NCBI GenBank assembly: GCA_020026335.1 | Contig: JAHHQO010000015.1 | Coordinates: 1-50,602 of the forward strand | Reading direction: 5' to 3' | Length of the DNA: 50,602 nucleotides | Origin: Alistipes sp. | Lineage (GTDB): Bacteria; Bacteroidota; Bacteroidia; Bacteroidales; Rikenellaceae | In this document: positions 26,907 to 35,581 of the stretch, piece by piece | How positions within the stretch are numbered: the stretch's first letter is position 1 | How the letters are laid out: the number at the start of each line of letters is the position of its first letter | Position numbers and translations under genes: made by a program | Notes under the pieces: generated by a model | What the model saw: the letters and a program-made list of their open reading frames with translations, nothing else | The model's database searches: none | Told to the model about the DNA's origin: nothing

Positions 26907-27830
26907 ATGCTGAATTTAAACGCGATAAAAACCATTGCCCGAAAGGTCGGATTTGACCTCTGCGGAGTGACCACCTGCCACCCCCTGACAGAGAATGCCT
27001 TACACTTCGAAGACTGGCTCTCAAAGGGTTACCAGTCGACTTTGGGCTACATGGAGCGTAATCGCGAGAAGCGTTTCGATCCTCGTCTGTTGGTCGAGGA
27101 AGCACAGACCGCCGTGGTCTGCGCCGTGAGTTACAAAAATCGCATCAGCGAGGGCTATCCGCCCCACCATCGCACCAAAGTCGCCTCCTACGCCTGCAAC
27201 CGCGACTACCACTCCACCATCAAGGAGATGCTCTTTTCGCTCTTTGCCGCCCTCAAGGAGGAGCACCCCCAACTCACGGGACGTGCCTTTGTGGATTCGG
27301 CTCCCCTTTGCGAAAAACAATTGGCAGTAGATGCCGGTCTGGGTTGGATTGGTCGTCAGTCGCTGTTGGTCACACCCCAATTCGGCACGTTCGTACTGCT
27401 GGGCGAGCTGTTGCTCTGTGACGAGTGCGATGCCTACGATGCCCCCTTCGAGGGTTCGCGCTGCGGCCGCTGTCACAACTGCATGGACTCCTGCCCCACG
27501 GGTGCCATTGTCGCCCCGAAGGTCATCGACACCAACCGTTGCATCTCGCGCCACACCGTAGAGAAAGACCCCACCGAGGGCTTCGACCTCCACGGCTGGA
27601 TATTCGGTTGCGATGCCTGTCAGAGCTGTTGTCCCTACAACCACAAAGCACCCCTGCACCGCAATCCGGCTTTCGACCCCATTTTCAATCCTTTGGAGAT
27701 GGACGCCTCAACATGGGGCAGCATGACTGAGGAGGAGTTCCGCATGAAGATGGGCACCTCCCCCCTCACGCGCAGCGGTCTGGAGCGTATCCAGCGCAAC
27801 ATCCGCCCCAAAACCGAGGAGGAGGAATAG
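26907..27830 (+). CDS. queG: Epoxyqueuosine reductase QueG
   Basis: This cobalamin- and iron-sulfur-dependent enzyme performs the last step of queuosine formation in tRNA, reducing epoxyqueuosine to queuosine. It is 307 residues from ATG 26907; a TTG at 26889 could add six residues but overlaps a likely promoter box. N-terminal features are VGFDLCGVTTC and WLSKGYQSTLGYMERN. GLGWIGRQSLLVTPQFGTF marks the cobalamin-binding region. Two cysteine clusters follow, CGRCHNCMDSCP and CDACQSCCP, which hold two [4Fe-4S] centres. It is monocistronic, ending at a bidirectional terminator. Confidence 0.94.
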   Translation: MLNLNAIKTIARKVGFDLCGVTTCHPLTENALHFEDWLSKGYQSTLGYMERNREKRFDPRLLVEEAQTAVVCAVSYKNRISEGYPPHHRTKVASYACNRDYHSTIKEMLFSLFAALKEEHPQLTGRAFVDSAPLCEKQLAVDAGLGWIGRQSLLVTPQFGTFVLLGELLLCDECDAYDAPFEGSRCGRCHNCMDSCPTGAIVAPKVIDTNRCISRHTVEKDPTEGFDLHGWIFGCDACQSCCPYNHKAPLHRNPAFDPIFNPLEMDASTWGSMTEEEFRMKMGTSPLTRSGLERIQRNIRPKTEEEE

Positions 27831-27866
27831 CAACTCCCAAAGTCCCCTTCCGACAATCGAAGACAC

Positions 27867-27902
27867 AAAAAAAGGTGACCGTTTTCGCGGTCACCTTTTT
27901 TC
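27867..27902. terminator. Bidirectional terminator between queG and the DUF2723 gene
   Basis: AAAGGTGACCG (27871-27881) pairs with CGCGGTCACCTTT (27886-27898), flanked by A and T runs that suit both converging genes. Confidence 0.9.
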
Positions 27903-27918
27903 ATCTCCCTGCCAAAGG

Positions 27919-30900
27919 TTATGCCTTGGAGGCTTCACCTTCCACATTCAGACTCTCCTCCGAAATGCCATAGGAGCGGTAGAAGTCGTTGATGAACTTC
28001 ACCATCTCGCTACGCTTGGCATAAGAGGCGAGGTAGTACAAATCTTCGAGGTTCGCCAGCTTCTCGTCCATCGTCGAAGCGATGAGGTCGGCCTGATACC
28101 CCTCGAACTGCATATAGTAATCGATATATTCAATCAGTGTTGTGGCGTACTCCATAAAGAGGGCGTCACCCTTCTCGGCAGCTGTCTCCGAACCCATGGA
28201 CGCGGCGGCATAGTAAGCCTCCAACAGGGGCATGGTATTGGTGTCGATGAATCGGATTTGCGAGGTCGGCAACTTCTCCAATGCCATGTCGAGCAACTCG
28301 ACCGCCTCATCGATGCGATTCTCCTTCAACAGCTCTTTCGCCACACGTGCAAAGGCATCGCGGGTACGCGAAGCGGCGAGGTTATACTGTATGAAGTGGT
28401 CGACATAGACCCTCGGGTCGTTGAGATTGCCATAGCGGAAGACCTCCTTGACCAACGGCAGGGCATACTCAGCATCCACACGGCCGATTTCCCACGGTGA
28501 GGTCACAGGGGTGCGGATAGGCACGAAGCGGTAGGCAAAGCCGTCGAACTGGAGGTAGTCGAGCAGACCGAAATCCTGGAACATATAGAACTGGGTCATG
28601 AAGATGGGTCGCTTCCAGTCGAAGTTCGCCAACATATCGAGCAACATGAGCTGGCTCTTGTCCAGACGGTCGCGCTTGAGATTGATATAGACGGTATCGA
28701 CCATCAAATCCTTGTCTTTCTCCGCCACGATACCCGAAGCCAAAGCGTTCTCCTTGTTCACGGGCAGGGCGATGCGCTTGGCAGGAATGTAATCCTCCAG
28801 CGTGCCGTCACCCATACGCAACTTGGTGCGGGGGTCGTCACTGCGCAGGAAGTCCATCACATCGCGGATATCCACCGCACGGTCGAGTTGGTTATAGACC
28901 ACCACCATATCGTTGCACATGGTATATTTGTGCTTGGGCAACGAGAAGGGAACACCTGCGGCATCGTTGGCCTTGGTCTTCATCTCATCGATATACCACT
29001 CGCCACCCAAATAGGAGGTGTTCATGATTCTCACATCGGGGCGCACGTTGTAGATTTCCTGATTGTTCCACAGAGGGAAAGTATCGTTGTCGCCATAGTT
29101 GAGCATGATGGAGTTGGGCAGTGTCGCCATCAGGTAGTTATAACCGATGTCGCGTGCGAAGTAGCGGTGCGAGCGGTCATGGTCGTCCCAGTTCTGTGCC
29201 GCGAGAATGGTCGGCACAGAAAGACACAACAGCGTTGCCACACCGGCCGCCGCCATACCCCTACGCTTCAACAGCCACGCCACGGCATCGCGCACCGCCA
29301 GCACACCCAGACCTATCCAGATGGAGAAGGCATAGAACGAACCGGCATAGACATAGTCACGCTCACGGGGTTCGTTGGGCGAGGAGTTGAAGTAAATCAC
29401 CAGCGCGAAGCCTGTCATGATGAACAGCAGCATCACGATGGAGAAGTTGCGCTGGTCCTTGTTGAGCTGATAGACCAGACCCAGCAAACCCAGAAGGAAG
29501 GGCAGGAAGTAGTAGGTGTTGCGACCCTTGTTCTCCGCCACCTCACGGGGCAGGTTGTCCTGCGGGCCCACGAAGAGTTGGTCAATCCACTTGATGCCCG
29601 ACAGCCAGTTGCCATCGGTGATGGTCGAAGTCGAAGCCTGAATATCGCTCTGACGCCCCACGAAATTCCACATGAAATAACGCAGGTACATATACGAGAA
29701 CTGATAGTTCATCAGGTAGTAGAAATCCTCCATGGCGGTAGGCTCCACCACCTTGTGGCGTTCGCCGTTGCCGGCATCGTAGGAGACCTCCTTACCGAAA
29801 TCCAACACCGTGTGACGCATCGGGCGACCCTGTTTGTCGCGCACAATCTGTCCCTTGTCGTCACGCATATAGTCCTCCTTGGTGCGATAGGCACTCCACT
29901 CCTTGTAGGCATCGCCCTTGGCGTAGTTCCACATACGGGGGAAGAAGTGCATGAACTGCGGGTCGTAGGTGTAGCCGTGGACGATTTTGCCGTCCTTGTA
30001 CTTGCCGTCCTCATCGAGGTAATAGACATCTTTCTCGACAATACCCGAGGGAGGAGCCGAATAGTAAGCACCATACAACAGGGGACGCGAACCGTACTGG
30101 TCACGATTGAGGAAGGCCAGCAGGGCGTGGGGGTTGTTGGGGTTATTGGAGTTCATGGGGGGATTGGCCATGGCACGGATGGTCACCGAGGCATAGGACG
30201 AGAATCCCACCAAAATCATGGTTACCGACAGCAGAATGATGTTCAGGAGCTTCTTGCCGCGCTTCTGTGCCACCCACGAAGCCCAGCCGCAACCGCCGAT
30301 GAGTGCCAGCGAGAAGATCGCCATACCCAGATTGACGGGCAGCGACAAGACATTGACACAGAACAGGTCGAACATGGCACCCACATAGACCGTGTAGGGA
30401 ATGACGATGCCGTTGATGAAGCCCAAAATCAGCAGGGCGACCAGCAGGGCGACGATAATACCCTTCAGTGTGATTTGCGGGGTCTTGCGGAAGTAGTAAA
30501 TCAGCACCAGCGAAGGAATGGTCAGCAGGTTGAGAATATGCACTCCGATGGAAAGACCCATGAGGTAGGCAATCAGCACAATCCATTTCGAGGAGTGGGG
30601 ATTATCGGCATCCTCCTCCCACTTGAGCATGAGCCACACCACCAGGGCGGTGAACATCGACGAGAGGGCATAGACCTCACCCTCGATGGCCGAGAACCAG
30701 AAGGTGTCGGTGAAGGTATAGGCCAAAGCACCTACCACACCCGAACCCAGAACAGCCACCACGGTCGAGGGGGTCATCTCCTCACCGTTGCGCGTCACGA
30801 AGCGGCGTGCCAGATGTGTAATCGTCCAAAAGAGGAAAAGAATACAGAAGGCACTGGCCAGCGAGTTCATGGCATTGACCGCCATGCCCACATATTCGGG

Positions 30901-31110
30901 CGAGGGGGCAAACAGTGTGGCGATGCGTGCCAGCATCATGAAAAGCGGTGCTCCGGGCGGGTGTCCCACCTCCAATTTGTAGCTCGTGGCTATAAACTCG
31001 GAGCAGTCCCACAGGCTCGATACGGGCTCCATGGTCATCAGGTAGACGATTGCCGCTATGGCAAAGACCGCCCAACCCGTAATGTTGTTCCAAAATTTAA
31101 ATAATTTCAT
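27919..31110 (-). CDS. DUF2723 membrane protein (GT117-type, GT-C fold glycosyltransferase-like)
   Basis: The 1063-residue inner-membrane protein has about a dozen helices in its first ~650 residues and a large soluble C-terminal part of ~400 residues. The first periplasmic loop carries LWDCSEF and GHPPGAPLF, acidic and glycine/proline motifs typical of DUF2723 proteins in Bacteroidota. These are thought to be GT-C fold transferases related to protein O-mannosyltransferases. The acceptor is not known; protein O-glycosylation is an inference only. The C-terminal half contains helical repeats (about 930-1060) that could be TPR-like. It has its own consensus promoter. Confidence 0.88.
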   Translation of the reverse strand: MKLFKFWNNITGWAVFAIAAIVYLMTMEPVSSLWDCSEFIATSYKLEVGHPPGAPLFMMLARIATLFAPSPEYVGMAVNAMNSLASAFCILFLFWTITHLARRFVTRNGEEMTPSTVVAVLGSGVVGALAYTFTDTFWFSAIEGEVYALSSMFTALVVWLMLKWEEDADNPHSSKWIVLIAYLMGLSIGVHILNLLTIPSLVLIYYFRKTPQITLKGIIVALLVALLILGFINGIVIPYTVYVGAMFDLFCVNVLSLPVNLGMAIFSLALIGGCGWASWVAQKRGKKLLNIILLSVTMILVGFSSYASVTIRAMANPPMNSNNPNNPHALLAFLNRDQYGSRPLLYGAYYSAPPSGIVEKDVYYLDEDGKYKDGKIVHGYTYDPQFMHFFPRMWNYAKGDAYKEWSAYRTKEDYMRDDKGQIVRDKQGRPMRHTVLDFGKEVSYDAGNGERHKVVEPTAMEDFYYLMNYQFSYMYLRYFMWNFVGRQSDIQASTSTITDGNWLSGIKWIDQLFVGPQDNLPREVAENKGRNTYYFLPFLLGLLGLVYQLNKDQRNFSIVMLLFIMTGFALVIYFNSSPNEPRERDYVYAGSFYAFSIWIGLGVLAVRDAVAWLLKRRGMAAAGVATLLCLSVPTILAAQNWDDHDRSHRYFARDIGYNYLMATLPNSIMLNYGDNDTFPLWNNQEIYNVRPDVRIMNTSYLGGEWYIDEMKTKANDAAGVPFSLPKHKYTMCNDMVVVYNQLDRAVDIRDVMDFLRSDDPRTKLRMGDGTLEDYIPAKRIALPVNKENALASGIVAEKDKDLMVDTVYINLKRDRLDKSQLMLLDMLANFDWKRPIFMTQFYMFQDFGLLDYLQFDGFAYRFVPIRTPVTSPWEIGRVDAEYALPLVKEVFRYGNLNDPRVYVDHFIQYNLAASRTRDAFARVAKELLKENRIDEAVELLDMALEKLPTSQIRFIDTNTMPLLEAYYAAASMGSETAAEKGDALFMEYATTLIEYIDYYMQFEGYQADLIASTMDEKLANLEDLYYLASYAKRSEMVKFINDFYRSYGISEESLNVEGEASKA

Positions 31111-31142
31111 ATTTGTTTAGGGTCTTATTCGACTATGAAGTG

Positions 31143-31173
31143 CAAAATTAATGAATTAACGCCGATTTCCCAA
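31143..31173 (-). promoter_or_regulatory. Promoter of the DUF2723 gene (TTG, N20, TAATTTTG)
   Basis: On the minus strand TTG (31171-31173) and TAATTTTG (31143-31150) are 20 bases apart. The start codon lies 32 bases further on. Confidence 0.65.
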
Positions 31174-31301
31174 TCATTATTACCCGATAAACACGATTTT
31201 GACATTTTTGTGCCCTCCGCTCCCCCTCGCCCGACAGCGTCATTTGCATATTTAGAGGTAAATCTTTCGATGATATATTCGCGGTAGTCGATTAAATTTC
31301 G

Positions 31302-31309
31302 TAAATTTG
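31302..31309 (+). promoter_or_regulatory. Candidate -7 element of cysS (TAAATTTG)
   Basis: TAAATTTG lies 17 bases before the cysS start codon and fits TAnnTTTG; the -33 site is only approximate (TTCG at 31278-31281). Confidence 0.45.
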
Positions 31310-31326
31310 TCGAAAATTTTTCTACT

Positions 31327-32802
31327 ATGGATTCAAAATTATCACTTTACAATACGCTCACACGCCGCAAAGAGGTGTTTGAGCCTTTGGTCGAAGGTCG
31401 TGTCGGCATGTATGTATGCGGTCCCACAGTCTATGGCGATCCCCATTTGGGACACGCACGCCCGTCGGTGACATTCGATTTGTTGTTCCGCTACCTCAAG
31501 GCACTGGGCTACAAGGTGCGCTACGTGCGTAACATCACCGATGTGGGTCACCTCGAGCACGATGCCGACGAAGGCGAGGACAAGATTGCCAAGAAGGCAC
31601 GCCTCGAGCAGCTCGAACCCATGGAGGTAGCCCACTACTACACGGAGCGCTACCACAAGGCCATGGAGGCCCTCAACGTACAGACGCCCTCCATCGAGCC
31701 TCACGCCTCGGGTCACATCATCGAGCAGATTGAAATGGTGAAGAAAATCTACGATGCCGGCTTTGCCTACATCTCCAACGGTTCGGTCTATTTCGATGTG
31801 GAGAAGTACAACGCCAAGTATCACTACGGCAAACTTTCGGGTCGCAACCTCGAGGATATCGTGGTCAATACCCGCGAGTTGGACGGACAGAGCGACAAAC
31901 ACCACTCGTTCGACTTCGCCCTGTGGAAGAAGGCATCGCCCGAACATATCATGCGCTGGCCCTCGCCCTGGAGCGACGGTTTCCCCGGCTGGCACATGGA
32001 GTGCTCTGCCATGAGCACCCGTTACCTCGGTGAGCGTTTCGACATCCACGGAGGTGGTATGGACCTCATGTTCCCCCACCACGAGTGCGAGATTGCACAG
32101 TCGACCGCCGCACTGGGTCACGACTCGGCACGTTACTGGGTACACAACAACATGGTCACCATCAACGGTCAGAAGATGGGTAAGTCGCTGGGTAACTTCA
32201 TCACCCTCGAGGAGCTGTTCACCGGTTCGCACAAGTTGCTCGAACAGGCCTACACCCCCATGACCATTCGTTTCTTCGTGCTTCAGGCACACTACCGCTC
32301 GACACTCGACTTCTCGAACGAGGCATTGCAGGCTGCCGAGAAGGGTCTCGACCGTCTGATGAAGGGTGTCGATGCCCTCTCGAAGGTGAAGGCTTCGGCC
32401 ACATCGACCGTCAATCCCGAGGATTTGGAGAAGCGTTGTCGCACGGCGATGGACGACGACCTCAACTCACCCATGGTCATCTCGGCACTCTTCGACTGGG
32501 TGCGCATCATCAACCAGCTGGTGGAGGGTCAGCAGACCATCACCGCCGAGGATTTGGAGCGTCTGAAAGCCATCGTCAACCGCTACACCTTCGACATTCT
32601 CGGTCTGAAGGACGAGAAGGCTGCCGGTGCGGCTTCGGGTCGCGACTACGTCACTCCGCTGGTGGAGATGTTGCTGGAGGAGCGTCTGAAGGCACGCGCA
32701 GCCAAGGATTGGGCGGCTTCTGACCGCATTCGTGACGGACTGGCAGCTGCCGGAATCCGTGTGAAGGACCGCAAAGACGGCTCGGATTGGGAAATTGAAT
32801 AG
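31327..32802 (+). CDS. cysS: Cysteine-tRNA ligase
   Basis: The 491-residue class I synthetase charges tRNA-Cys. The zinc ligand C31 sits in MYVCGPTVYG, the HIGH motif reads HLGH (40-43), and the KMSKS loop reads KMGKS (283-287). The WHMECSAMS and GGGMDLMFPHHECE segments supply the remaining zinc ligands. Length and ends are normal. MATE follows after five bases, so cysS, the MATE gene and perhaps prfB form a transcription unit. Confidence 0.97.
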   Translation: MDSKLSLYNTLTRRKEVFEPLVEGRVGMYVCGPTVYGDPHLGHARPSVTFDLLFRYLKALGYKVRYVRNITDVGHLEHDADEGEDKIAKKARLEQLEPMEVAHYYTERYHKAMEALNVQTPSIEPHASGHIIEQIEMVKKIYDAGFAYISNGSVYFDVEKYNAKYHYGKLSGRNLEDIVVNTRELDGQSDKHHSFDFALWKKASPEHIMRWPSPWSDGFPGWHMECSAMSTRYLGERFDIHGGGMDLMFPHHECEIAQSTAALGHDSARYWVHNNMVTINGQKMGKSLGNFITLEELFTGSHKLLEQAYTPMTIRFFVLQAHYRSTLDFSNEALQAAEKGLDRLMKGVDALSKVKASATSTVNPEDLEKRCRTAMDDDLNSPMVISALFDWVRIINQLVEGQQTITAEDLERLKAIVNRYTFDILGLKDEKAAGAASGRDYVTPLVEMLLEERLKARAAKDWAASDRIRDGLAAAGIRVKDRKDGSDWEIE

Positions 32803-32807
32803 TCATC

Positions 32808-34178
32808 ATGGGCGAAGTCAGGAATGGAGGTGAGATAGACTTGGGCAAAGAACGGATAAGGACTCTGCTTATCCGCTACTCGGTCCCCGGCATCATCGCC
32901 ATGACCTCCTCCTCGCTTTACAACATGATTGACAGCATATTCATCGGACAGGGAGTGGGTGCACTGGCCATTTCGGGCCTGGCACTCACTTTTCCGCTGA
33001 TGAACCTCTCGGCAGCCTTCGGCTCGCTGGTGGGTGTGGGTGGCGCGGCACGCATCTCGATGCTCATGGGTCGTCGCGACCTGAAAACCGCCTCGAAGGT
33101 GCTGGGTAATGTCGTATCGCTGAACCTCGTCATAGGACTGCTGTTCGCCGTGGTCACCCTGTGGTACCTCGACCCGATACTCTACTTCTTCGGAGCAAGT
33201 CCGCTGACCATCGGCTACGCACGCGAGTATGCCCAAATCATACTTCTGGGCAACATCATCACCCATATGTACATGGGTCTGAACGCCGTGCTGCGTGCCT
33301 CGGGACACCCCCGACAGTCGATGATGGCCACCATCAACACCGTGATATTCAACATTCTGCTCAATCCGTTATTCATCTACGGATTCGGTTGGGGAATACG
33401 CGGAGCCGCCATCGCCACCGTGCTGTCGCAATTCATCTCGCTGGTCTGGCAGTTGAAACTGCTCTCGCGCAGGAACGAACCCATACGTTTCAAACGAGGC
33501 ATCTACCGTCTGCACGGCAGAATTGCACACAAGATACTCGCCATCGGGTTGTCGCCCTTCATCATGAATGTGGCTGCCTGTCTGGTGGTTATCTTTGTCA
33601 ACAAGGGACTCAAGACCTACGGCGGTGACATGATGATTGGAGCTTACGGCATCGTCAATCGTATGTCGTTCATCTTCATCATGATTGTGATGGGACTCAA
33701 TCAGGGTATGCAGCCCATCGCCGGCTACAACTACGGTGCAGGACAGTACACCCGTATGCTCAAGGTGCTGAAACTCACCCTCGCAGGGGCTACGTTGGTC
33801 ACCACGCTGGGATTTCTGTTGGGCGAGCTGTTGCCGCACTTTGCCGTCACGTGGTTCACCTCCGACCGGGAGATGACCGACCTTGCCGTCCGCGGTATGA
33901 GGATTGTATTCTCGTTCTTCCCCATTGTCGGCTTCCAGATGGTTACCTCCAATTTTCTGCAAAGCATCGGACGCGCACACAAGGCCATATTTCTCTCCGT
34001 GTCGCGTCAGCTGTTGTTCCTCATGCCGGCACTGCTGATGCTGCCGACCCTCTTTGCAGAGTACACCCCCTGGAACAGCGCGTGGGGCGTATGGTGGGCC
34101 ATGCCGCTGTCGGATTTGCTGGCAGCTCTGGTGGCAGAAATTTTGCTCTACACCGAGTTAAGACGCTTTAGAGAGTAG
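32808..34178 (+). CDS. MATE family efflux transporter
   Basis: The 456-residue protein has about 12 hydrophobic segments in two similar halves, typical of multidrug and toxin extrusion antiporters driven by Na+ or H+. Family features include YSVPGIIAMTSSSLYNMIDSI near the start and PIAGYNYGAGQYTRM at the beginning of the second half. A basic N-terminal stretch of 20 residues precedes the first helix. Substrate is unknown. It starts five bases after cysS. Confidence 0.92.
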   Translation: MGEVRNGGEIDLGKERIRTLLIRYSVPGIIAMTSSSLYNMIDSIFIGQGVGALAISGLALTFPLMNLSAAFGSLVGVGGAARISMLMGRRDLKTASKVLGNVVSLNLVIGLLFAVVTLWYLDPILYFFGASPLTIGYAREYAQIILLGNIITHMYMGLNAVLRASGHPRQSMMATINTVIFNILLNPLFIYGFGWGIRGAAIATVLSQFISLVWQLKLLSRRNEPIRFKRGIYRLHGRIAHKILAIGLSPFIMNVAACLVVIFVNKGLKTYGGDMMIGAYGIVNRMSFIFIMIVMGLNQGMQPIAGYNYGAGQYTRMLKVLKLTLAGATLVTTLGFLLGELLPHFAVTWFTSDREMTDLAVRGMRIVFSFFPIVGFQMVTSNFLQSIGRAHKAIFLSVSRQLLFLMPALLMLPTLFAEYTPWNSAWGVWWAMPLSDLLAALVAEILLYTELRRFRE

Positions 34179-34259
34179 ACGCTACGCGAAGAATTTTTAC
34201 GGAGCGTTCCCGACATCGGGCGCACGCTTCGCCACATAATATGAAACAATAAAGACACT

Positions 34260-35372
34260 ATGATACTTATCGACGACATCAAGGAGTTGGAGAAACGCCG
34301 TGAGGAGCTGGCACGATGCCTCAACATCGAGCAGAAACTCATCGACCTGCGCAACGAGGAGGAGAAGACCCAGGAGCCCGACTTTTGGGAGAACCCCGAC
34401 AAGGCACGCGAACAGCTCCGCAAGGTAGCCAACATCAAATCGTGGGTCGTGGACTACGACTCGGTGCGAAAAGATGTGGAGGATTTGCTCCTCATGCCCG
34501 ACTTTGTGAAGGAGGGCGTTGTCACCGAGGAGGAGATGGACGCTCACTATGCTTCGACACTCGACAAAATCGAGAAGCTGGAGTTGAAGAACATGTTGCG
34601 CGGCGAGGAGGACAAACTCGGTGCCATCATGGACATCAACGCCGGAGCAGGCGGTACGGAGGCACTGGACTGGGCTTCGATGCTGATGCGTATGTACACC
34701 CGTTGGGGTGAGGCACACGGCTACAAGGTGAAGGTGCTCGACTACCAGGCAGGTGACGAGGTGGGTGTGAAGTCGTGTACCCTCGAATTTGAGGGCGAGT
34801 ATGGCTACGGCTACCTCAAGAGCGAGAACGGCGTTCACCGTATGGTGCGACTCTCGCCCTTCAATGCCAACAACAAACGACAGACCACCTTTGCATCGGT
34901 CTTCGTGGCACCTGCCGTTGATGACACCATCGAAATCACCGTCAATCAGGCCGACATCGAATGGGACACCTTCCGTTCGTCGGGTGCCGGCGGTCAGAAT
35001 GTCAATAAGGTGGAGACCGCCGTGCGTCTGCGCTACCACGGCAAGGATGCCGACACGGGCGAGCCCATCGAGTACCTCATCGAGAACATGGAGACCCGCT
35101 CGCAGCTGATGAACCGCGAGAACGCCATGCGACTGCTGAAGTGTAAGCTCTACCAGCGCGAGTTGGACAAACGTATGGCCACCCAGCAGGCACTCGAAGC
35201 CACGAAGAAGAAAATCGAGTGGGGTTCGCAGATTCGTTCCTATGTCTTCGACGACCGCCGCGTGAAGGACCACCGCACGGGTTGTCAGACCTCGAATGTG
35301 GAGGCGGTGATGGACGGCGAAATCGACCAGTTCATCAAGGCTTACCTCATGGAGTTCGGCGGCAACGCCTGA
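34260..35372 (+). CDS. prfB: Peptide chain release factor 2, no programmed frameshift
   Basis: The 370-residue factor releases peptides at UGA and UAA stops. The SPF tripeptide that reads the stop codon is at 199-201 and the GGQ catalytic loop at 244-246. The frame runs uninterrupted from ATG 34260. At the place where most bacteria have the in-frame UGA and +1 slip (around codon 26) the sequence reads ELARCLNIEQ, so the usual autoregulatory frameshift is absent. The gap to the MATE gene is 81 bases and holds a small palindrome CCCGA-CA-TCGGG. Confidence 0.96.
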   Translation: MILIDDIKELEKRREELARCLNIEQKLIDLRNEEEKTQEPDFWENPDKAREQLRKVANIKSWVVDYDSVRKDVEDLLLMPDFVKEGVVTEEEMDAHYASTLDKIEKLELKNMLRGEEDKLGAIMDINAGAGGTEALDWASMLMRMYTRWGEAHGYKVKVLDYQAGDEVGVKSCTLEFEGEYGYGYLKSENGVHRMVRLSPFNANNKRQTTFASVFVAPAVDDTIEITVNQADIEWDTFRSSGAGGQNVNKVETAVRLRYHGKDADTGEPIEYLIENMETRSQLMNRENAMRLLKCKLYQRELDKRMATQQALEATKKKIEWGSQIRSYVFDDRRVKDHRTGCQTSNVEAVMDGEIDQFIKAYLMEFGGNA

Positions 35373-35396
35373 TTTCCACTACCCTACTTTTCCACA

Positions 35397-35437
35397 ACAG
35401 GGAGTTGCCCGACATCGGACAGCTCCCTGTTTTTTTG
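35397..35437 (+). terminator. Rho-independent terminator of prfB
   Basis: ACAGGGAG (35397-35404) pairs with CTCCCTGT (35423-35430), followed by seven T. Confidence 0.85.
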
Positions 35438-35526
35438 TGTCACCTCAACACCGGACAAGGATAAGGCTCGGCACACGATATGGCATGGCTCACACGGAGA
35501 AGCCCCCCCTACACACCGCAAGGCAT

Positions 35527-35559
35527 AAAAAAAAGAGCGCCCCACAAGGAGACGCTCTT
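35527..35559 (-). terminator. Terminator of the SulP gene
   Basis: On the minus strand AAGAGCG (35553-35559) pairs with CGCTCTT (35533-35539), followed by a T tract (A run at 35527-35534 on plus). It lies 23 bases after the stop codon. Confidence 0.8.
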
Positions 35560-35581
35560 CGAAATTTATCTCTCAACTATA

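Noticed and set aside
28888..31104. 738-codon plus-strand open frame opposite the DUF2723 gene
   Set aside because: Antisense shadow: low-complexity His/Gln/Val composition and no family motifs, whereas the minus frame has clear membrane helices and DUF2723 features.
34200..34225. Hairpin CCCGA-CA-TCGGG before prfB as a terminator
   Set aside because: No T tract follows and it lies between probably cotranscribed genes; a small palindrome by chance is as likely.
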